64,000 nt of DNA from Chitinophaga cymbidii (GCF_007992715.1 NZ_BKAU01000001.1:1550001-1614000); one strand, 5' to 3'; shown: positions 1 through 8,672, numbered from the stretch's first letter. Made by a program: numbers and translations. Notes: generated from the sequence alone by a model not told the origin.

Positions 1-3000
1 TAGGTTGCGGATAGAACGCATCCGTATTGGTCGGCGTCCAGTAATCCTGGTGATGATCGTACCATGAATCCTGCCCGAAGCCCGGAATGAACAGGGGACC
101 GGAAGGCCACAGCTCGCGTTTGCCAACACCCTGTATAAAGATGCTGAAGTCAAATCCTTTCCATTCGGCGCCAAGGCGGATGCCATACTGATAGCGGGGC
201 GTGGAGTTCCCGATCACCATCTGGTCACCCGGATCGTCTACCGTGTTGGAGCCGGGAGAAAGCGTGCTGTCTCCGTTGCGGTCCACATACTTCACATCGC
301 CCGGCGTATAATAGAACCATGCGGAATTACCTGCCAGGATGGTCTGTGAGGGAATGTCCGGTTTCAGCTCCCACCGGTCGCCATTCTTTGTGAAATCGCT
401 TTCCTGGAACAGGCGGTCAGTTTGGTATCCCCATATCTCGCCAATCGTTTTTCCTTCGTAGTTATTGGTAATGATCCTGGTGGCGCTGGCCAGTTTGGTG
501 ATCTTTTCGTTGAAGTCGGACAAGGTGGCCAGTGCGTTGATCCGCAGGCCATTGTCAAATGTATGCGTGTAATCGAGCGCCAGCTCCCATCCTTTCGTAC
601 GCATTTCTCCAAAATTCATCACCGGTACGTTGCCGCCAAATGAGCTGGGCAGCGTCAGGCCCGCGCCGATCATGTCACTGGTAGTACGTTTATACCAGTC
701 GAAAGTAATGCCGAATGCATTATTAAAGAACCGGGCATCTACCCCGAAATCCACTGTGGATACGGTTTCCCAGGTGAGCGACTTGGACACCTGCTGTGGC
801 GTGGAAAAGGTGAGCTGATTGGCTTCTCCTATGAGCCAGCCGGAATTGCTGGAACTCATCACGGAAATAAAGCGATTGGGACCAACGTTCTGGTTTCCCA
901 GGGAGCCGTATGAACCTCTCAGTTTCAGGAAAGACAGCACCGGTTTTGCGAAGTCCATAAAGGTTTCTTCGGTGAGCACATAACCGGCGGAAACAGAGGG
1001 GAAGAAATCATAGAGCTGGGCACGCGGGAATTTCGAAGAACCGTCGTAACGGCCATTCACTTCCAGCAGGTATTTGTTTTTGTAGTCATAGTTGAGCCTG
1101 GCAAAATAACCATTGGTAGCCCAATGGCCCCGGTCGCCCGATACGTATTGGTCACCGGTCGCCAGTGAAATTTCAGCCAGGTTCTGGTCTATCAGCGTTC
1201 TCCTTTCAGAAGAGTGCGCCCAGTTGCGGTAAAGGTCTACATCCATACCGGCCATTGCCTTGAAGTGATGATCTTCATTCACATCAAACCTGTAAGTAGC
1301 ATAGGCGCGGCCATTGTTCCATTCGTTCCACCACGACTGGTAAGTAATCGCGTCCACTGTAGGAGACTGGTAGTTCTCGAAATAGTTCAATTGTGTAGGG
1401 GCTGCCCAGAAGTTGATGCCGGCAGTTCCGCCGCCCGGTGAACGCAGGTGGGTGTTGGTACCGGAGTAGGTATAATCTACATCCACCGTAAAGCCTTTGA
1501 AGGGTTTGAGCGTAGTTCCTACCTGTACCCGGCTGAATGTGGACTTGGTCTGCTCCATGTTCGCCTGCTGTACTTCTGTGATGGCGCTGCGGAAAGGTTT
1601 TCCCTGGTAAGTGCCGTAGGGGTAGATCTTGGGCCAGCGGTAGAGATAGTACCAGGGGCCAAAGCGCGCACTGGAAAAGCTATAGGGCGTCTCGAAAACA
1701 GATTGGCTCAGCATCATCTTGCCACGAACATCTATCCAGTCGTTCACGCTGGAATTGACAGAAAGCGTAGCATTATACCGGTCGAACTTATCGGTTTTGA
1801 ACCGGAGGACACCGCTTTGGTTAAGATATCCGAGGCCGAGGTGGTAATTCGTTTTTTCGCCTCCGCCGGATACGGCGAGGTCATGCTTTTGCATCAGGGT
1901 CCAATCCTTCATATACATTTTTCCCACGTCCCAGGGGCGGTAAAAGTAAAGCCGTCCGTCCCGCACCTCGAAATCCCGGCCCATGACCATGGAGTCGCCA
2001 AGCTCTTTGCCGCCATAATCTCTTTCCCACTGACGCATCTTCTCAATTCCCTCCCTGTCGAAGCTCATGCCGAGCGTGGTAAAGTAGGCGGTATTGGGAT
2101 CGACGCGCATTTTTCCCAGGAACATGGCTTCCGCGCCTTCGGCTGCGCCGGCAATGGTGGGCATGGTGGTGGGCTGGCTCCAGGAGAAGTTATTGGAATA
2201 GTTGATGCTGGCTGGCTGCCCTTTCCGGCCTGATTTAGTGGTAATAAGCACTACGCCCCAGGCGGCACGGGTGCCATAAATAGAAGTGGAAGCCGCATCT
2301 TTCAATACGGAAATGGATTCAATGTCCTGCGGGTTTACCATTTGCAGGGAAGGGATCTCCACGTTATCCACCAGGATAAGCGGCTGAGCGCCGGCAGCGC
2401 CGGTATTCAGCGAGCCCGCCATGCCTCTCAGGCGGATACTGGGGTTCCGGCCGAGGTCGCCGCTGGCGGTGGTGATGGTCAGGCCCGGTACAGTTCCCTG
2501 TAAGCCACGGGCAACGTCCGAAATGGGGCGTGATTGCAGTGTTTTTTCGATGTCCACAGTAGACACGGCGCCGGTGAGATTGGCCTTGCGTTGGGTGCCA
2601 TAACCCACCACTACCACATCGTCCAGCTTCCGGTTATCCGTTTTGAGTATGATGTTCAGGGTAGCATTTTTGCTTAGTATTTGTTCCTGCTGAATGGAGC
2701 CTACGGAGCTGAAGACCACGGTTTGCCCGGGCTTGCCGGTGATAGTGAACTGGCCGTTGGCATCCGTGAAGCTGCCTCTTGTGGTGCCTTGCAGACGCAC
2801 GGAAACACCCGGCATGGCAACGCCTGTTTCATCCACTACGCGCCCTCTCAAAGTGACGCTGGTATCTGCCTGCGCCGGTGGAGGACCGTCATCGCCCGGC
2901 GTCTCTCCGTGCCGGAGGATCATTATTGTGTTATCTGTCAGCTTATAGGTGAGGCTGGTAGATTTCAATAACGCATCCAGCGTAGCACTGACGCTGCGGG

Positions 3001-3238
3001 TTGCCAGGTAAAGTGACACACGGCCATACCGCTCCACCTCTTCGGAAGCATAGGCAATACGAAAGCCCGATAGTTTTTCGACTTGCAGCAATGCTTTTTC
3101 CAGTGTAACATTGCCTACCTCTATCGTAATCTTTCTTTCCTCCAGCGTCTGACCTTTGCTGGTAACTGCCCATAAAAGGTTGAAGCTTACCAGCATGCAA
3201 ATGATTGTGGAGAGGCTCAATCTCATAAAAAAGCGCAT
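1..3238 (-). CDS. SusC/RagA-family TonB-dependent receptor with N-terminal STN domain (C-terminus beyond the left edge)
   Basis: This is an outer-membrane receptor that imports glycan fragments using energy from TonB. Reading from the ATG at 3238 gives a signal peptide, an STN domain (about residues 35-110), a carboxypeptidase-like beta-sandwich (about 135-215) and a plug region with the DDVVVVGYGTQRK and LKDAASTSIYGTRAAWG motifs. The barrel then continues to the edge, where the end resembles a late SusC barrel (WTPTNTDAFYPQP), so roughly 80-120 residues are probably missing. The STN domain is the part that contacts a FecR anti-sigma factor, and a FecR gene lies immediately upstream on the same strand. 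The partner SusD gene is presumably off the left end. Another ATG lies four codons downstream (3226). The frame stays open throughout. Confidence 0.95.
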   Translation of the reverse strand, partial: MRFFMRLSLSTIICMLVSFNLLWAVTSKGQTLEERKITIEVGNVTLEKALLQVEKLSGFRIAYASEEVERYGRVSLYLATRSVSATLDALLKSTSLTYKLTDNTIMILRHGETPGDDGPPPAQADTSVTLRGRVVDETGVAMPGVSVRLQGTTRGSFTDANGQFTITGKPGQTVVFSSVGSIQQEQILSKNATLNIILKTDNRKLDDVVVVGYGTQRKANLTGAVSTVDIEKTLQSRPISDVARGLQGTVPGLTITTASGDLGRNPSIRLRGMAGSLNTGAAGAQPLILVDNVEIPSLQMVNPQDIESISVLKDAASTSIYGTRAAWGVVLITTKSGRKGQPASINYSNNFSWSQPTTMPTIAGAAEGAEAMFLGKMRVDPNTAYFTTLGMSFDREGIEKMRQWERDYGGKELGDSMVMGRDFEVRDGRLYFYRPWDVGKMYMKDWTLMQKHDLAVSGGGEKTNYHLGLGYLNQSGVLRFKTDKFDRYNATLSVNSSVNDWIDVRGKMMLSQSVFETPYSFSSARFGPWYYLYRWPKIYPYGTYQGKPFRSAITEVQQANMEQTKSTFSRVQVGTTLKPFKGFTVDVDYTYSGTNTHLRSPGGGTAGINFWAAPTQLNYFENYQSPTVDAITYQSWWNEWNNGRAYATYRFDVNEDHHFKAMAGMDVDLYRNWAHSSERRTLIDQNLAEISLATGDQYVSGDRGHWATNGYFARLNYDYKNKYLLEVNGRYDGSSKFPRAQLYDFFPSVSAGYVLTEETFMDFAKPVLSFLKLRGSYGSLGNQNVGPNRFISVMSSSNSGWLIGEANQLTFSTPQQVSKSLTWETVSTVDFGVDARFFNNAFGITFDWYKRTTSDMIGAGLTLPSSFGGNVPVMNFGEMRTKGWELALDYTHTFDNGLRINALATLSDFNEKITKLASATRIITNNYEGKTIGEIWGYQTDRLFQESDFTKNGDRWELKPDIPSQTILAGNSAWFYYTPGDVKYVDRNGDSTLSPGSNTVDDPGDQMVIGNSTPRYQYGIRLGAEWKGFDFSIFIQGVGKRELWPSGPLFIPGFGQDSWYDHHQDYWTPTNTDAFYPQP

Positions 3239-3373
3239 TTGCTTGGAATAAACTGCTGTTGACAGGGCGCTTAATAGCCGCCCACTAGCAAAAACCGCGG
3301 ATTTTTGCATAATTTGCAATTGTTTAAAAAGATGAAGAATAGCCGTCCTGGCTGTTTAACATTTTAAGCTAAG

Positions 3374-3410
3374 CCCCTCCAGAACCTACCACAGTGCGGA
3401 GGGGTTTTTA
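3374..3410 (+). terminator. Intrinsic terminator pointing right, with no rightward gene before it
   Basis: The stem CCCCTCC (3374-3380) pairs with GGAGGGG (3398-3404) and is followed by TTTTT on the plus strand. Both flanking genes run leftward, so it terminates nothing that is annotated. On the minus strand the stem is followed by a mixed sequence rather than a U-run. It may protect the fecR-susC interval from antisense transcription or end a small RNA. Confidence 0.55.
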
Positions 3411-3490
3411 TTGTCCATTAATTTCTAGGAAGGCGGTCGCAATTTCCAGGTCATGGTATAAGATTTTGGTTACCGAACGTTACGAAATGT

Positions 3491-4477
3491 CTAGTGTTCA
3501 TCTGCGCATCCATCGCCGCTGATCATCACTTCGTCACCGTTGATCGTATAAGTAGCATCTCTTACGGTGCACAGGATCATTAAAACTTTCTCGAGTGATT
3601 CTGTTCCTTCAAATGTGGCGCGTATCCTGCAATTCTTCAGGGCAGGGTTGGCGAAAGATATTTTTACCTGGTAGCGGTCTGACACCTGGCGCGCGATCTC
3701 TTCAAACGGTACGGAAATGAAATCCAGCCCCTGCTTCACCCAGGCCACTGTTTCCGCTGCTTTCACCGCGCGGGTTTCCGCTACTTCGTTATTATTATAT
3801 ACGATCTGCTGGTCCGGCAGCAGGATGCCCAACAGTTTCCGGCTCCTTTCCTCTTCTATCTTCACTTTACCGCGCCTCACCGTAACGGTTACAGACGGCT
3901 GGTCCGGGTACGCTTTAATATTGAACGCGGTTCCCAGCACCGTGGTGATCACCTTGCCGGAATGGATCACAAAAGGTTTGTCTTGCTGCTGATAGATATC
4001 AAAATAAGCTTCCCCTGTCAGCGTCACTTCCCTTTTATCGCCTTTGAATGTTTCCGGATAGATGAGGCTGCTGCCTTTCTGCAATACCACGGTGCTGCTG
4101 TCCGGCAACAGGATGAAACGCCGCCCGTCGGAATTATCCGGGCTCACGGCCAGCACGGGTTTTGCCTGTTCAGATACGCCCGGCCGGCTCAGCCAGAGCA
4201 ATGCGCCGATGCCCAGGATAGGCACTACCACGGCGGCGGCGCGCCACCAGGTCTGCCGGGAAGAACCCGTGCGGAACAATGCTTCTTTACGGCGGCGGTA
4301 ATCTGAAAAATCAGCCAGCAGTTCCTGCGCCAGCTCTTCATCTTGCTTCCATACCACTTCCTCCGCGTCAGGATGCCGCCATGATTCATACCAGCTTTCC
4401 AACGCCTGCAACTCCTCCGGGGTACAGGTGCCGGATTTGTATTTCTCCAATAAATCTTTTACATCGTACAAGCTCAT
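3491..4477 (-). CDS. FecR-family anti-sigma factor
   Basis: This inner-membrane anti-sigma factor holds an ECF sigma factor until the partner TonB receptor binds its substrate. The protein has 328 residues. A short cytoplasmic N-terminal part (LLEKYKSGTCTPEELQALE) is followed by one membrane helix near residues 80-97. Next come the periplasmic FecR domain (RFILLPDSSTVVLQKGSSL, GEAYFDI, VLGTAFNIKAY, VTVRRGKV) and a C-terminal DUF4974-like part (PFEEIARQVSDRY). It lies between the STN-domain SusC receptor and a divergent ECF sigma factor, the usual arrangement for a cell-surface signalling glycan locus. Confidence 0.93.
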   Translation of the reverse strand: MSLYDVKDLLEKYKSGTCTPEELQALESWYESWRHPDAEEVVWKQDEELAQELLADFSDYRRRKEALFRTGSSRQTWWRAAAVVVPILGIGALLWLSRPGVSEQAKPVLAVSPDNSDGRRFILLPDSSTVVLQKGSSLIYPETFKGDKREVTLTGEAYFDIYQQQDKPFVIHSGKVITTVLGTAFNIKAYPDQPSVTVTVRRGKVKIEEERSRKLLGILLPDQQIVYNNNEVAETRAVKAAETVAWVKQGLDFISVPFEEIARQVSDRYQVKISFANPALKNCRIRATFEGTESLEKVLMILCTVRDATYTINGDEVMISGDGCADEH

Positions 4478-4626
4478 AAGTGGTAATTAAGACATCGGTA
4501 TTATATAGGGACAAATGATAAAAACTAAACCGTTACTCCTGTTAAAAAAATATTTTTCTTTGTGAAATCCGCACTGGAAGCGCTTTAAATTTCTTACATT
4601 TATCTTGCTCAAAATAACCAAGGTCT

Positions 4627-5214
4627 ATTCCACATTACACACACCATACGGACGTTGAACTCCTTTTATTCTGGAAGAAGGGTGATCAGGCTGCATTTGA
4701 CGCCTTGTACAAGCGTTATGCCGTTATGCTCCTGAAAAAAGCATATGAAAAAACAGGAGAGAAAGAAACGGCCCGTGAATTTGTGCAGGAAGTTTTTCTT
4801 GAATTGCTGGAAAGGAAAGACCGGCTCGACATTCACACTTCTTTTAAAGCATACATCTTTACCGCGCTGCGCAACCGCGTGCTAAACTATCTGCACCGCC
4901 TCGCGATCCATCACCGGTATGAAGTGTTCCAGGAAACGCGGCCCCCCTCCGCCGATAATGATGTGGAATCCTACCTCCGTCATAAAGAACTGGAACACCA
5001 GATGGCCGACGCCATTCAGCAGCTGCCCGAAAAATGCCGCCAGGTATTTCTGCTGAGCCGCTCCGAAGAGCTGAGCAATAAAGAGATCGCGGAACGCTCC
5101 GGTATTTCTGTGAACACCGTGGAGCAACATATGCGCAAAGCCCTGCGCCTGCTGCGGAATGGGCTGCAACGGACTACCGCTTTACTGCCACTGTTGTTCG
5201 TGCTGCTGCCCTGA
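4627..5214 (+). CDS. ECF sigma-70 factor (FecI type), start codon uncertain
   Basis: This RNA polymerase sigma factor should direct transcription of the neighbouring SusC locus when FecR is triggered. Region 2 (AAFDALYKRYAVMLLKKAYE, EFVQEVFLELL) and region 4 (LPEKCRQVFLLSRSEELSNK, SGISVNTVEQHMRKAL) are both clear. In-frame coding similarity extends upstream of the first usable TTG (4705) through TDVELLLFWKKGDQ. The frame has no ATG, GTG or TTG there before a stop at 4615. An ATT at 4627 is the only near-start codon, so I extend the gene to it tentatively. A frameshift near the start is the alternative. It is divergent from fecR and convergent with the GH9 gene. Confidence 0.85.
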   Translation: MPHYTHHTDVELLLFWKKGDQAAFDALYKRYAVMLLKKAYEKTGEKETAREFVQEVFLELLERKDRLDIHTSFKAYIFTALRNRVLNYLHRLAIHHRYEVFQETRPPSADNDVESYLRHKELEHQMADAIQQLPEKCRQVFLLSRSEELSNKEIAERSGISVNTVEQHMRKALRLLRNGLQRTTALLPLLFVLLP

Positions 5215-5299
5215 CCAGCTATATCGCACCTCTTTGCAATCGCTTTTGCACCGCTGATATTGAGCCGCCAGCCCCTTCTACCTGCGCCACAGCAAATAT

Positions 5300-7081
5300 T
5301 CATTTCCCATTTCCTTCATTTTCCTTCAACGCCAACAAATAGATCAGCGACGCCGTTCCATCCATCGTAGGCTCATTGGTGCTATAATCCCCGTAATCAT
5401 CGTGATACACAACAAGACCGCTCTGAAAGGCCGCGTACTCATCCGGCTCCGCCAGGCGTATGCCGATCAGGTTCCGGTAAATATTTCCATACACCGGCCC
5501 ATCTACCAGCCCGCCGTCTATCGGGTAATTTTTCAGATGTGTGAACGCGGAATGCGGATCTACCGGCGTATCGCCAAATGCAGGTAAGCCGAACACCATG
5601 CCGGTGCCCCAGGGATTGCAACCGAACAGCCAGTCCACATTCGCCTGTGCCAGCGCGGCATAGGCAGCATCGCCGCTCAGCTGCTGATACCAGTAACATT
5701 GTATCGCAAAAGCCGTTGTGAGGTTATTACTGCACCAGATGAACGGCACTCCGCGGTAAAAAGCGTTCTCTTTTGCTTTCTCCCATACTTTGCCGATGCC
5801 TGTTTTATAGTACTGTATCAACTGCTGCCGCTGCTTTCCTTTTGATTGCTTCGCCAGTTCGTAATGACCGATATTGATGAAAGGATACCACTGATAGTGA
5901 TTCGCCGTGTCCGCGCCGAGCCAGGGCGTTACAGGTTCTTTCACGGCATAGCGGTGCCCGTCCCGCAGAAAGCTGCTTTTACGTGTGACGCTGTAAAGCT
6001 GCGCAGCGGCCAGTTCCATGTCGTCCGTCCAGTTGTCTTCCGCATAAATGTAGGGGGATAATACGGAGGCTGTCTGCTGCACGCCGGGCTTTTGTACGCC
6101 CAGCCTGTACGCCCATCCCGCGCGCTTCAGCAATTCGTTCGCATACACGGCGTCCTGCTCCCGCAGCAAGGAATACCCCAAAGCGAATGTGCTGGCGAAC
6201 TTCCCGGCGGTAGATGCTACACCGTCCGAACGGTTCATCTTTTTATATTTCACGCCCTGCACCTGCGGCTGACCGGAGCAGAAGTATACCGGCCGTTCAG
6301 ATCCCCGCCCATAAAAAGAATCCAGCGCGGGAATGCGCATGCCGCGATGATCGCGGTCGTCCGCGATCTGGTTGAAAAGCCAGTCCTCCTTCGGATGCAT
6401 TTTCAACAGCCAGTCCAGCCCCCAACGTGCCTCATCCAGTACATCCGCTACTTTATTGCCACCGGCGAGCCCGTTGGCATCATGATGATCGCCGAACACA
6501 CCGGGAAAATCCCGGTACGCGGCCAGCAGGTGATAAGCGGTGTTGGCGGAGGTGGTGGAATACTGGAGGTAGTCGCTGGCATCGTGCCATCCGCCAACGG
6601 CGTCGATATGGGTACTGTCCGGCATAGGGCCGTACAGGGTATATCCGTCGCGGGTATGGCAGGAATCTTTCAGGAAAGGGTTGAAGCCGCAGCGTTGCTG
6701 GCGCAGGTAACGAAGGCAGAAATCCGCCGCGCCGTTATACACGTCCCCCGCGATCCTGAATGCGGGCGACTGCGCGTTGCCGGCACGGAGGTAATAAGTG
6801 CCGGGGGTTTTGTAGGCGGAAAAATCGAGCCGGAAGGATTGCCGGAACGGGCCGTAGCTACCGAATGCTTTACCCGCTTCCGCTGTATACACCGTTTTCC
6901 CGGAGGCTGAATCGATCAGCGAAAAAGAAGTGATGGAGGTATTGTCCAGACTGCCCCACACCGCCGTTTTCAGGCCGGCGGGCAGATATCCCAGCTGGTT
7001 GATGCGGATAAATGCGGTATCCTCCTGCCGGGCGGACAATAAAAATGCGGGAAGCAGTAACAGCAGTGCGATTCGTTTCAT
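5300..7081 (-). CDS. Glycoside hydrolase family 9 endoglucanase/cellulase with CelD-type N-terminal Ig domain
   Basis: This is a secreted beta-1,4-glucan hydrolase of 593 residues with inverting chemistry. The order is a signal peptide (ends about residue 17), an Ig-like CelD_N domain (about 22-110, starting IRINQLGYLP), then the (alpha/alpha)6 catalytic domain. The GGWHDASDY motif carries the catalytic-base aspartates D167 and D170. The C-terminal GDYSTNEPTMDGTAS carries the catalytic-acid E570. The gene converges on the ECF sigma factor and probably belongs with the STN-SusC/FecIR locus, suggesting a beta-glucan substrate. No carbohydrate-binding module or type 9 secretion tail is seen. Confidence 0.93.
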   Translation of the reverse strand: MKRIALLLLLPAFLLSARQEDTAFIRINQLGYLPAGLKTAVWGSLDNTSITSFSLIDSASGKTVYTAEAGKAFGSYGPFRQSFRLDFSAYKTPGTYYLRAGNAQSPAFRIAGDVYNGAADFCLRYLRQQRCGFNPFLKDSCHTRDGYTLYGPMPDSTHIDAVGGWHDASDYLQYSTTSANTAYHLLAAYRDFPGVFGDHHDANGLAGGNKVADVLDEARWGLDWLLKMHPKEDWLFNQIADDRDHRGMRIPALDSFYGRGSERPVYFCSGQPQVQGVKYKKMNRSDGVASTAGKFASTFALGYSLLREQDAVYANELLKRAGWAYRLGVQKPGVQQTASVLSPYIYAEDNWTDDMELAAAQLYSVTRKSSFLRDGHRYAVKEPVTPWLGADTANHYQWYPFINIGHYELAKQSKGKQRQQLIQYYKTGIGKVWEKAKENAFYRGVPFIWCSNNLTTAFAIQCYWYQQLSGDAAYAALAQANVDWLFGCNPWGTGMVFGLPAFGDTPVDPHSAFTHLKNYPIDGGLVDGPVYGNIYRNLIGIRLAEPDEYAAFQSGLVVYHDDYGDYSTNEPTMDGTASLIYLLALKENEGNGK

Positions 7082-7124
7082 ACGGCCAATTTACTTAAAA
7101 AGACAAACTGGCCGCATGATGCCG

Positions 7125-7868
7125 TTATGCAGTATGTTGCAGCAATTTAGAGCGGGTGAGGTAAGATGTATCCGGACTGTACATGAACAGGCAGCTGCCG
7201 TTCTGAATGGTGCTGATGATCTTTTTATGCAGCTTTACCGGCAATGCGGGGCAACCCAGGCTGCGCCCGATATAGCCCTGTTTGCGGCCAAGCACTTCGT
7301 TCACATAACTGGCGGCATGCATTACGATCGCCCTTTCCATCGCATTATCATTAATGCCGCTCTCTTCTCCTTCCAGGCGCAGGGAATAGCCGTGCTTCCC
7401 CCTGTAAGTTCCGCCGGTCACGTAAAAGCCGAGGCTGGTCTTATAACTTTCGGGGGAATTGGAAAAGCTGGTCGCCATTTCCTTCCCGGAGTTTCGTCCG
7501 TGTGAAACGAGAGAATTAAACAGCAGCTGACCGCTGGATATATCGATCACGAACAGGCGCTTCTTCGTGGAAGGCAGGCTGAAGTCAACAATCGAAAGGA
7601 TATTTTCATTGCGCAGCTTTCCTTCTTTCGCCAATTGTTCCTGGCCCTGTAAAGCGAACTCGTACGCCTCTTTTGAAAGGCCCAGTGAATCCAGCGACAG
7701 TTGTTCATACAGCATGGCCGCAGCCGAAACCGCCACTGCCGGCGCCGCCACCACCATACCGGTATTCTTTTTACCGATGGAGGAAACTTTCAGGCTGAAC
7801 AGGGAAGTAAGTGCTATGAATGGTAGTATGTATGCTCTCTTTGTAATACGTAATTTCATCCTCAACAT
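7125..7868 (-). CDS. Murein L,D-transpeptidase catalytic-domain family protein
   Basis: This is a secreted protein of the family annotated as murein L,D-transpeptidase catalytic domain, expected to act on peptidoglycan. One hydrophobic segment lies near the N-terminus (about residues 12-30), then a catalytic domain with LGFYVTGGTYRGKHGYSLRL, AIVMHAASYV and the active-site block GRSLGCPALP with the nucleophilic cysteine. The first ATG is at 7868. A TTG two codons upstream and another ATG at 7859 are alternatives. An exact Bacteroidota -7 box lies about 50 bases upstream. The gene is isolated, with a GH9 gene downstream on the same strand. Confidence 0.9.
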   Translation of the reverse strand: MLRMKLRITKRAYILPFIALTSLFSLKVSSIGKKNTGMVVAAPAVAVSAAAMLYEQLSLDSLGLSKEAYEFALQGQEQLAKEGKLRNENILSIVDFSLPSTKKRLFVIDISSGQLLFNSLVSHGRNSGKEMATSFSNSPESYKTSLGFYVTGGTYRGKHGYSLRLEGEESGINDNAMERAIVMHAASYVNEVLGRKQGYIGRSLGCPALPVKLHKKIISTIQNGSCLFMYSPDTSYLTRSKLLQHTA

Positions 7869-7916
7869 TTTCAATGTCCTATAAAAACGGTTTTTCTGAT
7901 ATGATATTGTGAGTTA

Positions 7917-7924
7917 CAAAAGTA
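7917..7924 (-). promoter_or_regulatory. Bacteroidota -7 promoter box for the L,D-transpeptidase gene
   Basis: On the minus strand the sequence reads TACTTTTG, an exact match to TAnnTTTG. It is preceded by an AT-rich stretch containing TTTA about 20 bases upstream in place of a -33 TTTG. It lies about 50 bases before the start codon at 7868. Confidence 0.55.
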
Positions 7925-8168
7925 AGAAATATTATCTTTTTAAATTATAAAGAATGTGTTAAAAGATAGCTTATTATGTCACAAAACTATCAGTTTTAAC
8001 AGCTATTCGAACGGCTGTAAAAACAGCAGTTACACGGTGTTTCTTATTTCCCCGACTGTATAACCGTCAGTTGTAAAATGACAAACACGGTTGATCCTGA
8101 AAATTGCTGTTGCATTGGAGATCCGCGATGATAGCGGTGTTCATGACGTTTATTCGGATGAAAAAGCT

Positions 8169-8198
8169 TTTGTTATTCAGATTTTAATTTCATCTTTG
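8169..8198 (+). promoter_or_regulatory. Putative promoter (-33 TTTG and -7 CATCTTTG)
   Basis: TTTG at 8169-8172 is followed after 18 bases by CATCTTTG (8191-8198), one mismatch from TAnnTTTG. Transcription would begin near 8205 and meet an intrinsic terminator at 8343-8367, giving an RNA of about 160 nucleotides. Confidence 0.45.
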
Positions 8199-8204
8199 CA
8201 TCGC

Positions 8205-8367
8205 TAAAAATAAAAATCATAAACATGCAACGCTCATTGCGACATATTAAACCAGCGGCCAGCTTCAATCCCTCAGCGGATTGCAGGTATCGCGGTGCAT
8301 GTTATGCGAAAGGATAAAAAGGAACCTTTTAAATAACGGAAGCCCCGCAAGCAATTGCGGGGTTTTT
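8205..8367 (+). ncRNA. Putative short transcription unit containing a 30-codon reading frame
   Basis: A promoter-like sequence and a strong terminator bracket about 160 bases. Inside is a reading frame from ATG 8225 to TAA 8317 (30 residues, basic, two cysteines, beginning MQRSLRHIKPAASF). It is preceded by the A-rich leader typical of Bacteroidota genes. I cannot tell whether the product is a small peptide or a regulatory RNA. It lies just upstream of the tRNA-like array. Confidence 0.35.
8343..8367 (+). terminator. Intrinsic terminator
   Basis: CCCCGCAA (8343-8350) pairs with TTGCGGGG (8355-8362) around a GCAA tetraloop and is followed by TTTTT. It ends the short unit that starts near 8205. 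Confidence 0.75.
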
Positions 8368-8494
8368 AATTTTTGGATGATGTTTAAACTGTTGACGATA
8401 AAAAATAACAGGACCGGAATGGATCAGCATATTGATCGATCCGAACGACCTTTCCTTGTCTGTACATAATTGGAATGATGTAACAGCGCAGGAG

Positions 8495-8521
8495 CCCGGT
8501 CGTTTACGGCCGGGTTTTTTT
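8495..8521 (+). terminator. Intrinsic terminator directly before the tRNA-like array
   Basis: CCCGGTCG (8495-8502) pairs with CGGCCGGG (8507-8514), including one wobble pair, around a TTTA loop, then TTTTTTT. The first tRNA-like gene begins two bases later. It either ends a second short unit (8368-8521, no recognised gene apart from a short frame encoding MMFKLLTIKNNRTG) or acts as an attenuator in front of the array. Confidence 0.7.
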
Positions 8522-8522
8522 A

Positions 8523-8594
8523 TGGCTTATAGCGCAACGGTAGCGCAGCTACCTGATACGTAGCAGGTTACAGGTTCGAATCCTGTTAAGCCGA
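8523..8594 (+). tRNA. tRNA-Ile(GAT)-like gene, first of the divergent array
   Basis: A full cloverleaf can be drawn. The acceptor TGGCTTA pairs with TAAGCCG, the D-stem is GCGC/GCGC, and the anticodon stem GCTAC/GTAGC has loop CTGATAC (anticodon GAT). A 5-base variable region precedes the T-arm ACAGG-TTCGAAT-CCTGT. The discriminator is A and no CCA is encoded. Its body is unlike common bacterial tRNA-Ile, so it may be an accessory or tRNA-like RNA. Confidence 0.7.
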
Positions 8595-8600
8595 CAAGAT

Positions 8601-8672
8601 GGTGCTTTTAGTTCAATGGCAGAACGGCCGGTTGTGGTCCGGAAGATGAGGGTTCGAATCCCCAAAGCACCC
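8601..8672 (+). tRNA. tRNA-His(GTG)-like gene with an irregular T-stem
   Basis: GGTGCTT pairs with AAGCACC and the D-stem is GTTC/GAAC. The anticodon stem GCCGG/CCGGA has its outermost pair mismatched, and the loop TTGTGGT gives anticodon GTG. The T-loop is TTCGAAT, but its stem only closes fully if A8649 is bulged. The position-73 C and a leading G fit histidine identity. The irregular stems suggest relaxed constraint or a non-translational role. Confidence 0.6.

Noticed and set aside
1448..2233. 261-codon plus-strand open frame inside the first susC gene
   Set aside because: It is antisense to a continuous, well-conserved SusC coding sequence and has no recognisable motif; long antisense frames are expected in GC-rich genes.
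8281..8469. 62-codon plus-strand frame before the tRNA-like array
   Set aside because: It runs through a strong intrinsic terminator (8343-8367) and out of phase through the 30-codon frame; no protein features.
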